From: Rhyacophila brunnea
Lineage: Eukaryota; Arthropoda; Insecta; Trichoptera; Rhyacophilidae
Assembly: GCA_022495005.1 (NCBI GenBank)
Contig: JAGYXB010000176.1
Coordinates: forward strand, 682,001 to 746,000
Direction of reading: 5' to 3'
Length of the DNA stretch: 64,000 nucleotides
Position 1 is the first letter of the stretch; the number at the start of each line of letters is the position of its first letter. Shown here in pieces: positions 54,681 to 64,000 of the stretch. The position numbers and the translations under genes are program-made. The notes below the pieces were generated by a model that was given only the letters and a program-made list of their open reading frames with translations, ran no database searches and was not told the DNA's origin.

Positions 54681-55118
54681 TTACAAGATAAAAAGAACTT
54701 TTTATATTCAACGTTTTTAAATTTTCTGTTGAATTATTATGCTCAAACTTGTACTTGATATGAAGTAAATAAAAAAAAAATATATATATAGAATACTGAA
54801 ATGTCATTTTGACATTTCATTTTGATTTCCATAGTAACGCACGTATATATTAATAATTTAATTGCTAGGACCATTCCCTTAGCAACCCATAATAGTGGAT
54901 TGGATTACGGATTTCTTCCGAAATAACTTTCCATACAAAACCGAAATAATTAAGATGGCTAAAAGTATTAAAAGAATGCATTGGCATCGTGTTCTGATAT
55001 ATTCTAAAAGTTTCAAATGTCTAGCTAGTCGTAAAGTTAGTTAAAAATCGATTGCAAGATTTGTACTGGACAAAAAACCACCGGACAAACAAGAATACGA
55101 GCTAATAAAAACTGAGTC
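54681..55118 (+). repeat. Repeat A, copy 5
   Basis: The order is as in copy 1, with TTCCATAGTAACGCACGTAT, GGATTGGATTACGGATTTCT and ATACGAGCTAATAAAAACTG. It carries an AT-rich insertion near 54772. Confidence 0.75.
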
Positions 55119-55504
55119 ATAAATAATTTAGAATCTATCACCAACAATAGAAAATCAAGTTTAATCTATGTTCAATGTTTTTGAGAAAGAATTGATTTTT
55201 TCTTGAAATAAACACATAACTAAAAACTATGTAAACAGATATGTACAATCTTAATTAAGTATCCGAATTGTCTCCGTTCATTCGGACATTTTAGTTTCTC
55301 GATCACATTTTTGCTGACGCCCTTTCGACCCGATATCCGACAACGTAAAGAAAATTACGGAAAATGCGTTCCGCTGAAGTTGTTTGCTTGACCGGAAACC
55401 ACGTGACCCGTTCTTGTTTAGTTTCTTTTATGATTTGCCAGTCTTCGGTGTGGATGTGAACAAAATTATTTGTCCCCTAAACCGTTTCATAACATCCCTA
55501 ACTA
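55119..55504. other. Unassigned
   Basis: The 80-codon plus frame at 55384-55626 runs into FB-t. It has no motif. Confidence 0.35.
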
Positions 55505-55770
55505 ATGATAATAATGATATAATATTAAACATACACAACTCGACAATAATTCAAAGATATACCTACTATAAAAAATCACATTTGAACATAATACGATGCT
55601 TGACGGGATTTAAACCCGTCTATTAACTCGTATCGCGCTAATAATGCTTTAACGAATATGTAAAAGGTATATATGGGGAGTGTTTTGATGTTGTGTATAT
55701 TCAATATATATGGAATATTACATTCTCAAATCTTGTGAATTGTTGGTGTATAAAAAAATTGTTAGCACTT
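55505..55770 (-). mobile_element. FB-t copy with inverted core
   Basis: The core on the minus strand (about 55580-55645) contains GACGGGTTTAAATCCCGTC, a perfect T-arm stem with a B-box-like loop. One arm lies at 55505-55580 (minus) and the other at 55675-55770 (plus; GGAATATTACATTCTCAAAT then CTTGTGAATTG). Confidence 0.65.
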
Positions 55771-55938
55771 TCAAGTAGATGTTATAACTAAATATTTGGT
55801 GAGAGCTGGACATCGGTTAGTAATTAAATTAATTAATATTCCTTGATTTAAGACACAAAAACGGACAGTCAATAATAACGGAATTTTATAAGCATTTCGT
55901 GTAGGACGTATTAGTTTAAATTATCGCAATTAGGTAGG

Positions 55939-56142
55939 AGGCTCGCAGCTTAATTGGTGAAAGCATATTTACGCGATACCAGTGGATATACGGGTTTGAA
56001 TCTCGTCGAGCATCGTAGTTTTTTCAAATGTGATTTTTTCTAGTAGATATAACATTATATCTGAAATGTTTTCAAATTATGTATGTTCAATATACAGAAT
56101 GTCACATTCTCAAATCTTGTGAATTATTCGTTGAATAAAATA
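55939..56142 (+). mobile_element. FB-t copy with the best tRNA-like core
   Basis: The core at about 55939-56013 starts GGCTCGCAGCTTAATTGG and ends GGTTTGAATCTCGTCGAGC. GCTCG/CGAGC can form an acceptor-type stem, GCTT...AAGC a D-stem, and GGTTTGAATC is B-box-like. The FB-t right arm follows to TTCGTTGAATAAAATAAA. It is a tRNA-like module, not a usable tRNA gene, because no sound anticodon arm can be drawn. Confidence 0.65.
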
Positions 56143-56499
56143 AATGGTTCATTAATGATATGTCGTATGTTTGTTGTTTAATTCAATATTTTGAAAAATT
56201 GTTGGTTGAATCTCTGAAAATAATTTATATGGCTTCGGTTTAATCACAAACTGTACAGTATCTATGAAAAAAAGTCTCCGAAACTCATATAATGAATAGA
56301 CGACGAATCTTTATGGATGCGCTTTATATCGATTTGGAAGAATGGTGACGCCCCGAGAAACCGTGACTCTCTCAAAGGAAAGACGAAGAAGAAGATGTTG
56401 GTATGTCCAGCTATTTACTAATGATCAAGGGGATAGGAGAAAAGATGGTTAATGGCGATGTCGGAGGCGGCCAGGGCCCATTCGGCGATAATAATTATA
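56143..56499. other. Unassigned
   Basis: A GC-richer patch (56330-56490) has open frames but no motif. Confidence 0.35.
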
Positions 56500-56539
56500 A
56501 TTTTACGCCATATTTGGTCAATAACTTCTTGTATGTTCA

Positions 56540-57173
56540 TATGTATCTGCAGCTGCAACTTTTATGGTACCATCTTTGGAAAGTCGACGTTCTATATCTG
56601 ATCAATATTTTCTTTTTAAAATTATCAATGGTTTTTTTGACTCGCCAAACCTACTCGAAAGGGTGGGTTTCCATTGTCCATCAAGATTTAGGCGAAACCA
56701 AACTTTGTACCATATCAGTCGTAGCGGTTCTAATTATGCACAAAACTCCTTTATTCGGCGCTCTTGTTTAAATTATAATATGTATTTCTCCACCGTTGAC
56801 CCTTTTAATAATTCACCTGTTTCATTTAAACATGCTATCTCAAAAATTTTGTATAAATAGATATATAATGTATTTACTTATACATATATATTAATTCTTT
56901 TATTTTTTATGTTACTTTTTTATTTTTCTTTTCTCTTTTTTATCTTTTGTATATTATTTAATTATTTATTATTCTTCCTCATTTTTCTCATGTAATCTTA
57001 TGTAAATTCTTTATATTTATGTTATTTTACTCTCTATCCTGTTAGGCTTTACTATATTATAATGTATATATGGAAACTTTGCTGGTTGCATTAACTTTTT
57101 ATTATTATATTATAAATTTCTGTAATCAATATGTAACTGTTTGTTTTCCTTAATAAATAAAATAACAAAAAAA
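56540..57173 (+). pseudogene. jockey/CR1-like LINE 3' end
   Basis: The frame from 56564 reads SLESRRSISDQYFLFKIING then FFDSPNLLERVGFHCPSRF. This is the C-terminal tail typical of jockey/CR1 reverse transcriptases (LE-RR---D--FL-K--NG--DSP-LL--I-F--P-R). It runs to a stop at 56858-56860. A T-rich 3' UTR of about 300 bp follows and ends in AATAAATAAAATAACAAAAA at 57173. The RT core is missing, so it is 5'-truncated. Confidence 0.7.
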
Positions 57174-57178
57174 AATGT

Positions 57179-57725
57179 GTGGCGAAGGGTGGAGGTAGGC
57201 TATTACGATCCGACATAAATAGTGCACACTAAGCTTTGTTAGTCTTACGTAATAGCTTTCATTGAATTAAGACTACAATGAGTTGATAGTGAATGTTAGT
57301 TTTTTAAAATTCAATTAAACCCTGCCTAGTCTAAGCCATAGTACATAGATAAAAGTCAAAAATATTTGTTTATCTATAAAATATTTAAAATCGGCCCATT
57401 TAACCATAGTCAATTTTAAATAGTGTTTACATAGAAGAATATTTTTTATCTAGTATGGCTTGGTAGAGACAGGGCTTAATGAATTTAAAAGAAATTAACC
57501 AACACCATCTGTAATAATATGTACTGAAAAAGTGTGGACTATTTTTGTCAGATCGCCCATAGCGTATTTAAACTAATATGGCAGGATTTAATAAAATTTT
57601 AAACTAACCAGCATCTGCAAATTGTATGATTAGTTTAATGAAAACAAATAAGTGTGATTGATACAGTTTTAGTGTACACTATATATTGTGTCCAATTTTA
57701 ACTGCCTACCTCCACCCTTCGCCAC
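57179..57725. mobile_element. MITE F, complete copy
   Basis: GTGGCGAAGGGTGGAGGTAG then GC at the left is exactly inverse to GCCTACCTCCACCCTTCGCC then AC at the right. The arms continue imperfectly through AGTGCACACTAAGCTTTGTT against the right arm. It is 547 bp, noncoding, and directly abuts the LINE poly(A). The target duplication is unclear. Confidence 0.85.
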
Positions 57726-58397
57726 TAATAGTAGTTTACAATTTTTGAGTTTTTAAGTAGTTAAGATTAACAAGATAAAAGGTGGTTAACCCAACCCGTT
57801 GAATGCTAAACAACAATATAGGTATAACCACTTGTTAATAATATTATGTATGTAATTCATAATAATAAAACTATCCGTGTAATTCTATAAAATATATTAA
57901 AGTTTACTGTATCTATAAAATAAACCGGGAGATATTCTCTTATTTTTGTAGTGATGTTGATCAAAAAGGAAAAATTAATTTTTAATATTAAATACCAGCA
58001 AATTCCGTGTAATGTTTTCAGATTACACCCCAAGACGCTTAGGGTGGCAAAAATAGAGCCTTCGCGTTATGTTTAATCGCTATTATTAAACCGAGCTTGA
58101 AATGAGGCTTCGCGGCGCGCCTCATTACTACTGACATAACTTAGATTGCACTCCAGTCAAAAGTTATAACAGCACAGAACGAGCGTTGCGAAATGTTCTA
58201 GTTTTATAAGTAAACAGAGGCGGAGAGTGAGTGCTACATATTTTGTTCGAATACGACTCATCGAATTGGAAATAATCACCGAATTTAATCCATATTATCA
58301 ATCTTCTATTTGTTATGTCATCCCGCATAGAAAGCTAACCATCATTAGAACGATCTGTACCATAATGAGGAATATAAAAATATAAATATTATAATAT
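57726..58397. other. Unassigned
   Basis: A GC-richer patch at 58090-58150 (GAGGCTTCGCGGCGCGCCTC is palindrome-rich). No frame or family was recognised. Confidence 0.4.
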
Positions 58398-59066
58398 TGT
58401 GGGGGGTTCTATTTGGGTCATTAATGTGGGAGTCACCGACGTGTCATAGGTCATGGTGTTAAGGATGATGATGAAGAACTCGAAGATGGATGCAGAAGCA
58501 AAATTTATTTGCGGCCTAACGGTCGGTACAATAGTATGTTACAGTAGTTATGTTACAATACTAAACTTATGATACGGATCCGAGGTCCGCATCTTGGTAC
58601 AATGAGACGTTGTGCGGAACGATACGGAGATTGAGATAGTAACAGATCGGAAACGTATATTCGAGTGACATTTCTAATGAATTATTATTCGCTATTTATA
58701 CAATCATAATAATATTCTTTTTATTGGAATAATCGAGTCTCTTATTATCTGGCGTTTGCGGCAATGGATGACTGATTAAGTGAACAACGGATATGCGGAA
58801 TTTATTGTTGCAGTTAGCTCCTTACCGAGTTTGCTATAATTTGACACTACGGAAAATAGATATTTAATTTGTAATTCTATATCTCTATAATATTTTAAAT
58901 ACTCCAGTAGGCCATGATGCTCTGGCAGTAGTATAGTAAGTAATAGAAATGAAACAATCATAAACAGTCATACTTTGAGAATATCTCATAAATATATCGT
59001 GACCCCACTGTGAATCGAATACGTAGTCCCGGTTTAAGGCCGGCATCTGCAGTTTGCGACTACGAA
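58398..59066 (+). repeat. Repeat D plus S3, composite copy
   Basis: Collinear with 22584-23252: GGGAGTCACCGACGTGTCAT, AGATGGATGCAGAAGC, TATGTTACAGTAGTTATGTT, ACGATACGGAGATTGAGATA, ATTATTCGCTATTTATACAA, TATCTGGCGTTTGCGGCAAT and the minus-strand S3 tRNA-like end (CCACTGTGAATCGAATACGT). The overlapping minus frames are artefacts. Confidence 0.7.
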
Positions 59067-60410
59067 CATTTTCTGTAGCCGTACAAATCACGTAGGATTA
59101 TTTTTGTTGAAAGTAATGAAATGCGGTGTCATCCTCTTTCTTAGATTTTGTATAATCTATACCTTTACCGAACCTTAAGGATGCATTGGTAGGACCGCGT
59201 CAGGAACACAGTAAGCAGATACGATAGATATGAGCAAAGTTTAACAACCGTAAAACTTACCTTGCCACACTCTATGTTATATGTTCATGTTCTCTCTCTT
59301 CATGCTCTATGTTCATGCTTTGTTTGTAAGATACTATTATTATTAATGACCGTACTTTTATAACTAAAAATACGTTGACCATTAATGGGTGAGTTTATTG
59401 AAATCGTAGTATAACAAATATGATGAACGTTTTAACTATACTTAAATCGGTAATTATGTGTATTGTATATATGTGCAGCACTGAATATATTTTTTGTAAA
59501 TAAAATTAAAAAAAATAGCAGCCTAATATATTTGGTTACATAAATGTGCTAACTGTTATTTGCGTTTTTACGTACCTAATAATTATTGTTCTTTTTTTAT
59601 TTTACGATGTTAACAGATTTTTGGTGAAAGTACATTCTATTCATTAAAACAAAATACGATATTAGACGTAGTTATTGTATTTAGTTTAATATTATTAATC
59701 AGGACCGATTTTCTCTGATTCAATGTTAACCATTTGACAATGTCTTTTTGATGCAAAGAAATCTGGTCCTAATTAAAATTAAACTAAGTATTATGTTAAG
59801 TAGTACTAATTAAAAGAATTAGTACTACATGTTGTGTTTTATTTTAATTAATATTATATACAATCAAAGAGTTGTTTATCTATTCAACGGTCATAATAAT
59901 GTAAATTTAATCTTTGACTGTTTGAAACTATTGGATTTATATCTAGTTTTATGTCATCAATAGACTTTCGAAAAGGTGTGATCCATTTTATGTTGATTTA
60001 GATAAATCTAACCTCCCAAAGATAATATATTCTTTCGAATAGTGTCTATATTGACAAATTCACGTATTAAAAATACTGTAGAGAACATTTTTCTTGTTAT
60101 TTATATTATGTATACCGTTCCTTTTATATTTATAATGTTCATGTCTCGAAATCATGTTATGGAGTAATTACAATTTGAAGTTTGACATGCCCTCTAAAAT
60201 CAGGTAAAATGCTAATTTATTTGTGGTTTATGTGCATGTTCTATATAACGGATAACCTTGATTTTTTCCCCCTTTCATATAGACACATAATTCATTGTTA
60301 ACTCTATATACCTAAATTATCGACTTACCAACTTTTGGTAGCAACCCCACGATACAATATTTTACATAATATATTGTACTATTTTATTATTACTGTACAC
60401 TAGGGACACC
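59067..60410. other. Mostly unassigned; inverted repeats at 59675-59828
   Basis: TTTAGTTTAATATTATTAAT then CAGGACC pairs with GGTCCTAATTAAAATTAAAC. GTAGTACTAATT-AAAAG-AATTAGTACTAC at 59800-59828 is a perfect 12-bp stem with a 5-base loop. The remainder is unremarkable. Confidence 0.5.
59800..59828. repeat. Perfect stem-loop
   Basis: Twelve paired bases (GTAGTACTAATT) with an AAAAG loop. No poly-T terminator or gene is next to it. Confidence 0.85.
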
Positions 60411-60649
60411 CACTGTAGCCGCACGGCTTAAGCGTTGGACTATAAAGCCGTGGGTCCCAGGTTCAAATCTTGGGTCTGGAAAGTACACATATTATTTTTC
60501 AATTTGTGTGTGTCAGGGTATATGGACCTAATAGGTTGAGCAAGTGGCTGATATTCATTTCTCGTAAAAAATAAAATCTGTAAATACAAACCTCCACTCT
60601 GTGGAGGCACATATGATCCTATTAGGATCGGACATGGTCGGATAAAAAA
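60411..60649 (+). mobile_element. S1 SINE
   Basis: The head has the A-box-like GTAGCCGCACGGCTTAAGCG and a slightly changed B-box (GGTTCAAATCT). The body and tail run to GGACATGGTCGGATAAAA. A hAT-G element begins at its 3' tail. Confidence 0.9.
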
Positions 60650-61302
60650 GGGATTCCAATCCCGGGATCCCGAACTATTTTTAATTCCTATGAATTTCGA
60701 GATTGGTAAACATAATCCGGAAACTTTCGGGATTAATTTTTTTATCAATCTTTATGGAAAATAAAATAAAAACGAAAATATAACAGACAAAATACTTTTA
60801 ATAATAAATAATCTGAATTTGAATGAAGTTCGATTTAGAAAGTAAGCCATTGCGCACTACCAAAAATGCTATTCTGGATATTACATCGGGCATATTATTC
60901 GGAAGAATGTTTTAATTTGGTACTTACTTAAATTTTAAATTTTTTAAACACAATATTATGCTATTTTTTATTTTAATTGAAATTGTATTTTATTTGTTAT
61001 CTTTTCATAAATAAATGTTTTTTAAAACTGTTTCACTTACACATTATAATTTATATTACAATATTATTTACACCATTAAACCTGTGTATTTCCAAGATTA
61101 AACGTACACAATATTAACAATAAATGTCTTCAATAGTATAAATTATACTAGATTTATTTTTGACCGATTTTATCAATGTTATTTGTAGGTAAATATAAAA
61201 AATTTATTATATTAACTATGGAAAAAATGCCAATCCTGGGACTGTCAAATTGTAATCCCGAAATCCCGGGATCCAAACTTTAGCTCAGGATTGGATTCCC
61301 TA
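60650..61302 (-). mobile_element. hAT-G copy 2
   Basis: The outer ends are AGGGATTCCAATCCCGGGAT and the inverse of CAGGATTGGATTCCCT. The internal order (TTTTTTTATCAATCTTTATG then GAAAATAAAATAAAAACGAA) is the inverse of the 11029 copy. The 8-bp flanks do not match, so one side is altered or deleted. Confidence 0.8.
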
Positions 61303-61974
61303 CAGTTATACATCAGTTTATTTATATCATTTTTATTTTGGTCTGAAACTTTGCAAATTGTTATTTTAATCTCAAGCCCAGACCGAGAATATATTTCTAT
61401 GTGAACAATGTTTTTCAATAAATTGTAGTGAAATACAAAAAAAAAACATTTGTATTAGAACACTTATAATTATCATAAACAGTTTTTATAATACGTCAAT
61501 TTAATTTGTTCATACACGTATGGACTATAATGGCGTATGGAATAAATTGAATTCGTTATTTATTAATACATATTATTAATAAGAAAAAATTACTTTTTTG
61601 GATTCTAGATAATACGAATGTAGTTTTAAAGTAAAAGTAATGTTTAAAAACAAAATAATTTGACTGTCGATCAAATGTTTTCGAACAATTCTCCTGAAAC
61701 CAGTGGCGGCGCTATCTCCAAACTACGTGCCGCATAAATTACTTTAGTTTCGTCCGGAAGGGTGCCTAGAAGGGAGATTCACAGTGACCCAGAACTAGGG
61801 CCTTAATAATGTGATACTTGGACCAAGATAGCGTAGATATGCGGCGACTCGCAAGATAAACACCAATTTTGATACTAACTCGCTTAGGCAGTTGTGTTTA
61901 TATTGTGGTTTTGCATGACAAATTTCATATATAACTTCACCCCGTTTAGAGAACTTTTACTGTATTATACATTC

Positions 61975-61975
<1 letters not shown>
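61303..61975. other. Unassigned; GC-richer patch at 61700-61900
   Basis: CAGTGGCGGCGCTATCTCCA at 61702 resembles a TIR start, but no inverse mate was found. Confidence 0.35.

Positions 61976-62007
<32 letters not shown>
61976..62007. repeat. AT dinucleotide microsatellite
   Basis: About 16 uninterrupted AT units. Confidence 0.95.
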
Positions 62008-62010
<3 letters not shown>

Positions 62011-62026
62011 TTGATTTATATTATTA

Positions 62027-62450
62027 ACTTCAACGAATAAGACACAAAGTTTGCGAATGTAACATTCTATATTATATTGAACATACTTATATATAATTTG
62101 AAAACATTTTATGCATAATTATACACACTAGAAAACATCTTTTTGTAGATATAAAATACGTCACCCGACGGGACCTAAACCTTTATCCACTAAATTTACG
62201 TCAGTATGCTTTTCCAATTAAGCTACGGGGATCCTACTTTATTAAGACGATTTTAACTAGAAGTTGTTACATGAAAATATGCTTATCGAATTGCGTTACA
62301 ATGTTGGCTATCGGTTTTAGTATATTAATAAATTAAGGTAGGTATCATATTATTATATTTCCATTATTGTCGTATTTTTTCTAGTGTGTATATGCATGAG
62401 ATGTTTTCAAATTATGTATGTGCAATAAATAATATAAAATTACATATTAA
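62027..62450 (-). mobile_element. FB-t copy with both arms and core
   Basis: The left arm is at 62030-62110 (TTCAACGAATAAGACACAAA, TGTAACATTCTATATTATAT then TGAACATAC). The core on the minus strand at about 62155-62222 starts CCCCGTAGCTTAATTGG and holds GGTTTAGGTCC. The right arm is at 62385-62440 (TTTTCTAGTGTGTATATGCA and ATGTTTTCAAATTATGTATG). Confidence 0.65.
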
Positions 62451-62882
62451 ATTTTACTGTCGGACTCATTAATAATAATAAAAATATACAAGACAATTAG
62501 TTAAACAATAAATTACCCCATTAATCCGCCATTTTGAGATAATGTCAAAAAAACATCTAGTGTAATATTTTAGTAAAACATTTGAGGAAATAATTAGAAA
62601 AGCAAATATCTAAATCAAATGGCATAATGGTCATTAATCGTCCCGTTATTGTAATGTCACCTTAGGTTACCCGTCTCATTAAAATAAAAATAAAAATAAA
62701 AATATTTCAGTTAATATGCATTGCGTCATCTTCATAGTTCGTCTATTTCTACTCAACAATACACCTTCTAATTAAAATAATTTTACTTTCAAAATCGATA
62801 ATATTATCCGGTAAAATATATACACTATTTACTACTTACTACGTACTTATATTAAAGTGTCTAAATTGTATCGTCAATATTA
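62451..62882. other. Unassigned AT-rich DNA
   Basis: A short AAAATA tandem run lies near 62682. Nothing else is recognised. Confidence 0.4.
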
Positions 62883-63405
62883 GGGATTCCAAGCTATTTT
62901 CGATACCTATGAATACCGAGATTGATAAACATAATTCCGAAACTTTTGGGATTGATTTTTTTTATCAATTTTTATGGAAAATAAAATAAAAACGAAAATA
63001 TAACAGAAAAATACTTTTAATAACAAATAACTGCATTAGAAATAAACTGAGTTTGATTGAAGTTTGATTTATACCCATGTGTAAGTTGCCGATTCGTTTT
63101 ATGACTAATCAGATTTATGAAGCGGAAAGGCCAGTACACCATGATTTGCTGTACTATTTTATATCTCGCTAACCCATTCATTAAGTCTTTACTATCAGAA
63201 ACAGTAATCTCATATTAAATTCACATTATTATTTATATTTCAATATTATTTACTCCATTAAACTTATGTATTTCCAAGATTCAACGTATACAATATTAAC
63301 AATAAATGTCAATAATAGTATAAATTATACTAGATTTATTTTTGACCGATTTTATCAATGTTATCTGTAATATAAAATTTTTATATTACAATGGAAAAAA
63401 AAACC
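62883..63405 (-). mobile_element. hAT-G copy 3, one end degraded
   Basis: It starts TAGGGATTCCAAG, then TATGAATACCGAGATTGATA and the shared interior (ATTTTTATGGAAAATAAAAT, GAAACAGTAATCTCATATTA, TTTTTGACCGATTTTATCAA). The far TIR is lost after ATGGAAAAAAAA. Confidence 0.8.
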
Positions 63406-64000
63406 TATAATAATTAAGTCAAAGCTCATTTGAGTGCATGGCGACCTTAGTCTTGGGTAACTACTCCTGAGAAATTCTCAGATATAAAAATGACGCTTCA
63501 TCTTCGTGACATGCCCAATGAAGACGGAGGGTGGTTTGGTGGGGCCTCTAACTTATTGACAATAATTATTGTAATGAGTACTAATATCATTTTTAAAAAT
63601 CGTCAAAAATATATCTTATAAATCTAATTATTCACAATAATTTTTTGTCGTAAAAAAAACTACCAAAAAACTTCTTTAAAAGGTGGCCAAGATACGTAAT
63701 ATTTTGTACAACTAATTTAAAACAAATACATAAAGATTTTTTTCTTTTTTTTATTTAATAAATTAGTGAAAAACTAAACCAAATGAAAGAAGTTCTGTAG
63801 TATATACTAAAATAGGTCGTTGACTTTAATATGTTTGAGGTATAGTAAAAAAACAAAGTACTTAATCTTTTATTCCAGTTGATTAAAAAGCGATCGAGGA
63901 AATAATGTTTACCTAAAAATGTATAAAACATCAGCTTGCCCAAAGCCATCAGTCAGCTGTCCTACAAAAAAGTGTTACAAATGTTTAAAAAATGTGTGGG
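63406..64000. other. Unassigned window end
   Basis: A GC-richer patch at 63430-63555. The minus frame at 63755-63949 is F/Y-rich low complexity. Confidence 0.35.

Noticed and set aside
61700..61900. DNA transposon starting CAGTGGCGGCGC
   Set aside because: No matching inverted end in the following 2 kb and no flanking duplication.
1..64000. CRISPR arrays, bacterial operons, ribosome binding sites or riboswitches
   Set aside because: Composition, SINEs, LINEs and MITEs show this is animal nuclear DNA, and no regularly spaced direct repeats were seen.

Overview
This window is eukaryotic, intergenic or intronic DNA from an arthropod, very probably an insect. It is AT-rich, with almost no long open reading frames, and is packed with nested transposable-element relics. 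CCTAA/TTAGG-type short repeats (the insect telomere unit) occur inside some elements. An irritans-type mariner, tRNA-derived SINEs and several non-LTR retrotransposon 3' ends also fit an insect. The many ATAATATTAT-like stretches suggest a hemipteran such as an aphid, but that is a guess. No complete host gene is visible.

The one near-complete coding element is an irritans-like mariner at 28045-29348. It has terminal inverted repeats, TA flanks and a DD34D transposase interrupted by one stop codon. Broken coding relics are: a pogo/Tigger-like DDE transposase (19.2-20.9 kb), a Charlie/ZBED-type hAT transposase (41.3-42.0 kb, exact 8-bp target duplication), a minus-strand non-LTR reverse transcriptase (17.3-18.1 kb), further 3' ends of the same kind of LINE (13.1, 13.7, 38.2, 42.1 and 53.9-54.2 kb), and a jockey/CR1-like LINE 3' end (56.5-57.2 kb).

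Noncoding families dominate. S1 is a tRNA-headed SINE of about 238 bp with about a dozen copies. FB-t is a foldback family whose two arms bracket a tRNA-like core. The TTAA-flanked giant hairpin family has one copy with arms of about 680 bp (45613-47002) and one internally deleted copy (7348-7904). Other families are hAT-type MITEs with exact 8-bp duplications (2945-3174, 11029-11734), hairpin MITEs H, I and F, repeats A, D and E, and an element with TIRs and about nine scattered CGCTATG-type motifs (21426-22413).

Layout: 0-5 kb is S1, a hAT MITE and repeat A. At 5.1-5.6 kb a GC-richer patch could be a promoter or 5' exon. 5.6-7.1 kb is extremely AT-rich. 7-12 kb is nested FB-t, TTAA hairpin, S1 and hAT. 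12-19 kb is D, H and LINE ends. 19-23 kb is the pogo relic (with a MITE and a short retroelement nested in it), the motif-array element and D. 26-29.4 kb is E, S1 and D with the mariner inside. 30-31.2 kb is two hairpin MITEs. 32-43 kb mixes relics. 43-47 kb is a hairpin cluster. 47-57 kb is D, S1, A and LINE relics with one candidate exon at 50.65-50.85 kb. 57-64 kb is MITE F, D, S1, two hAT-G copies and FB-t. Nested insertions and paralogous empty sites give a relative order of insertion at several loci. Identity between repeats was judged by eye.
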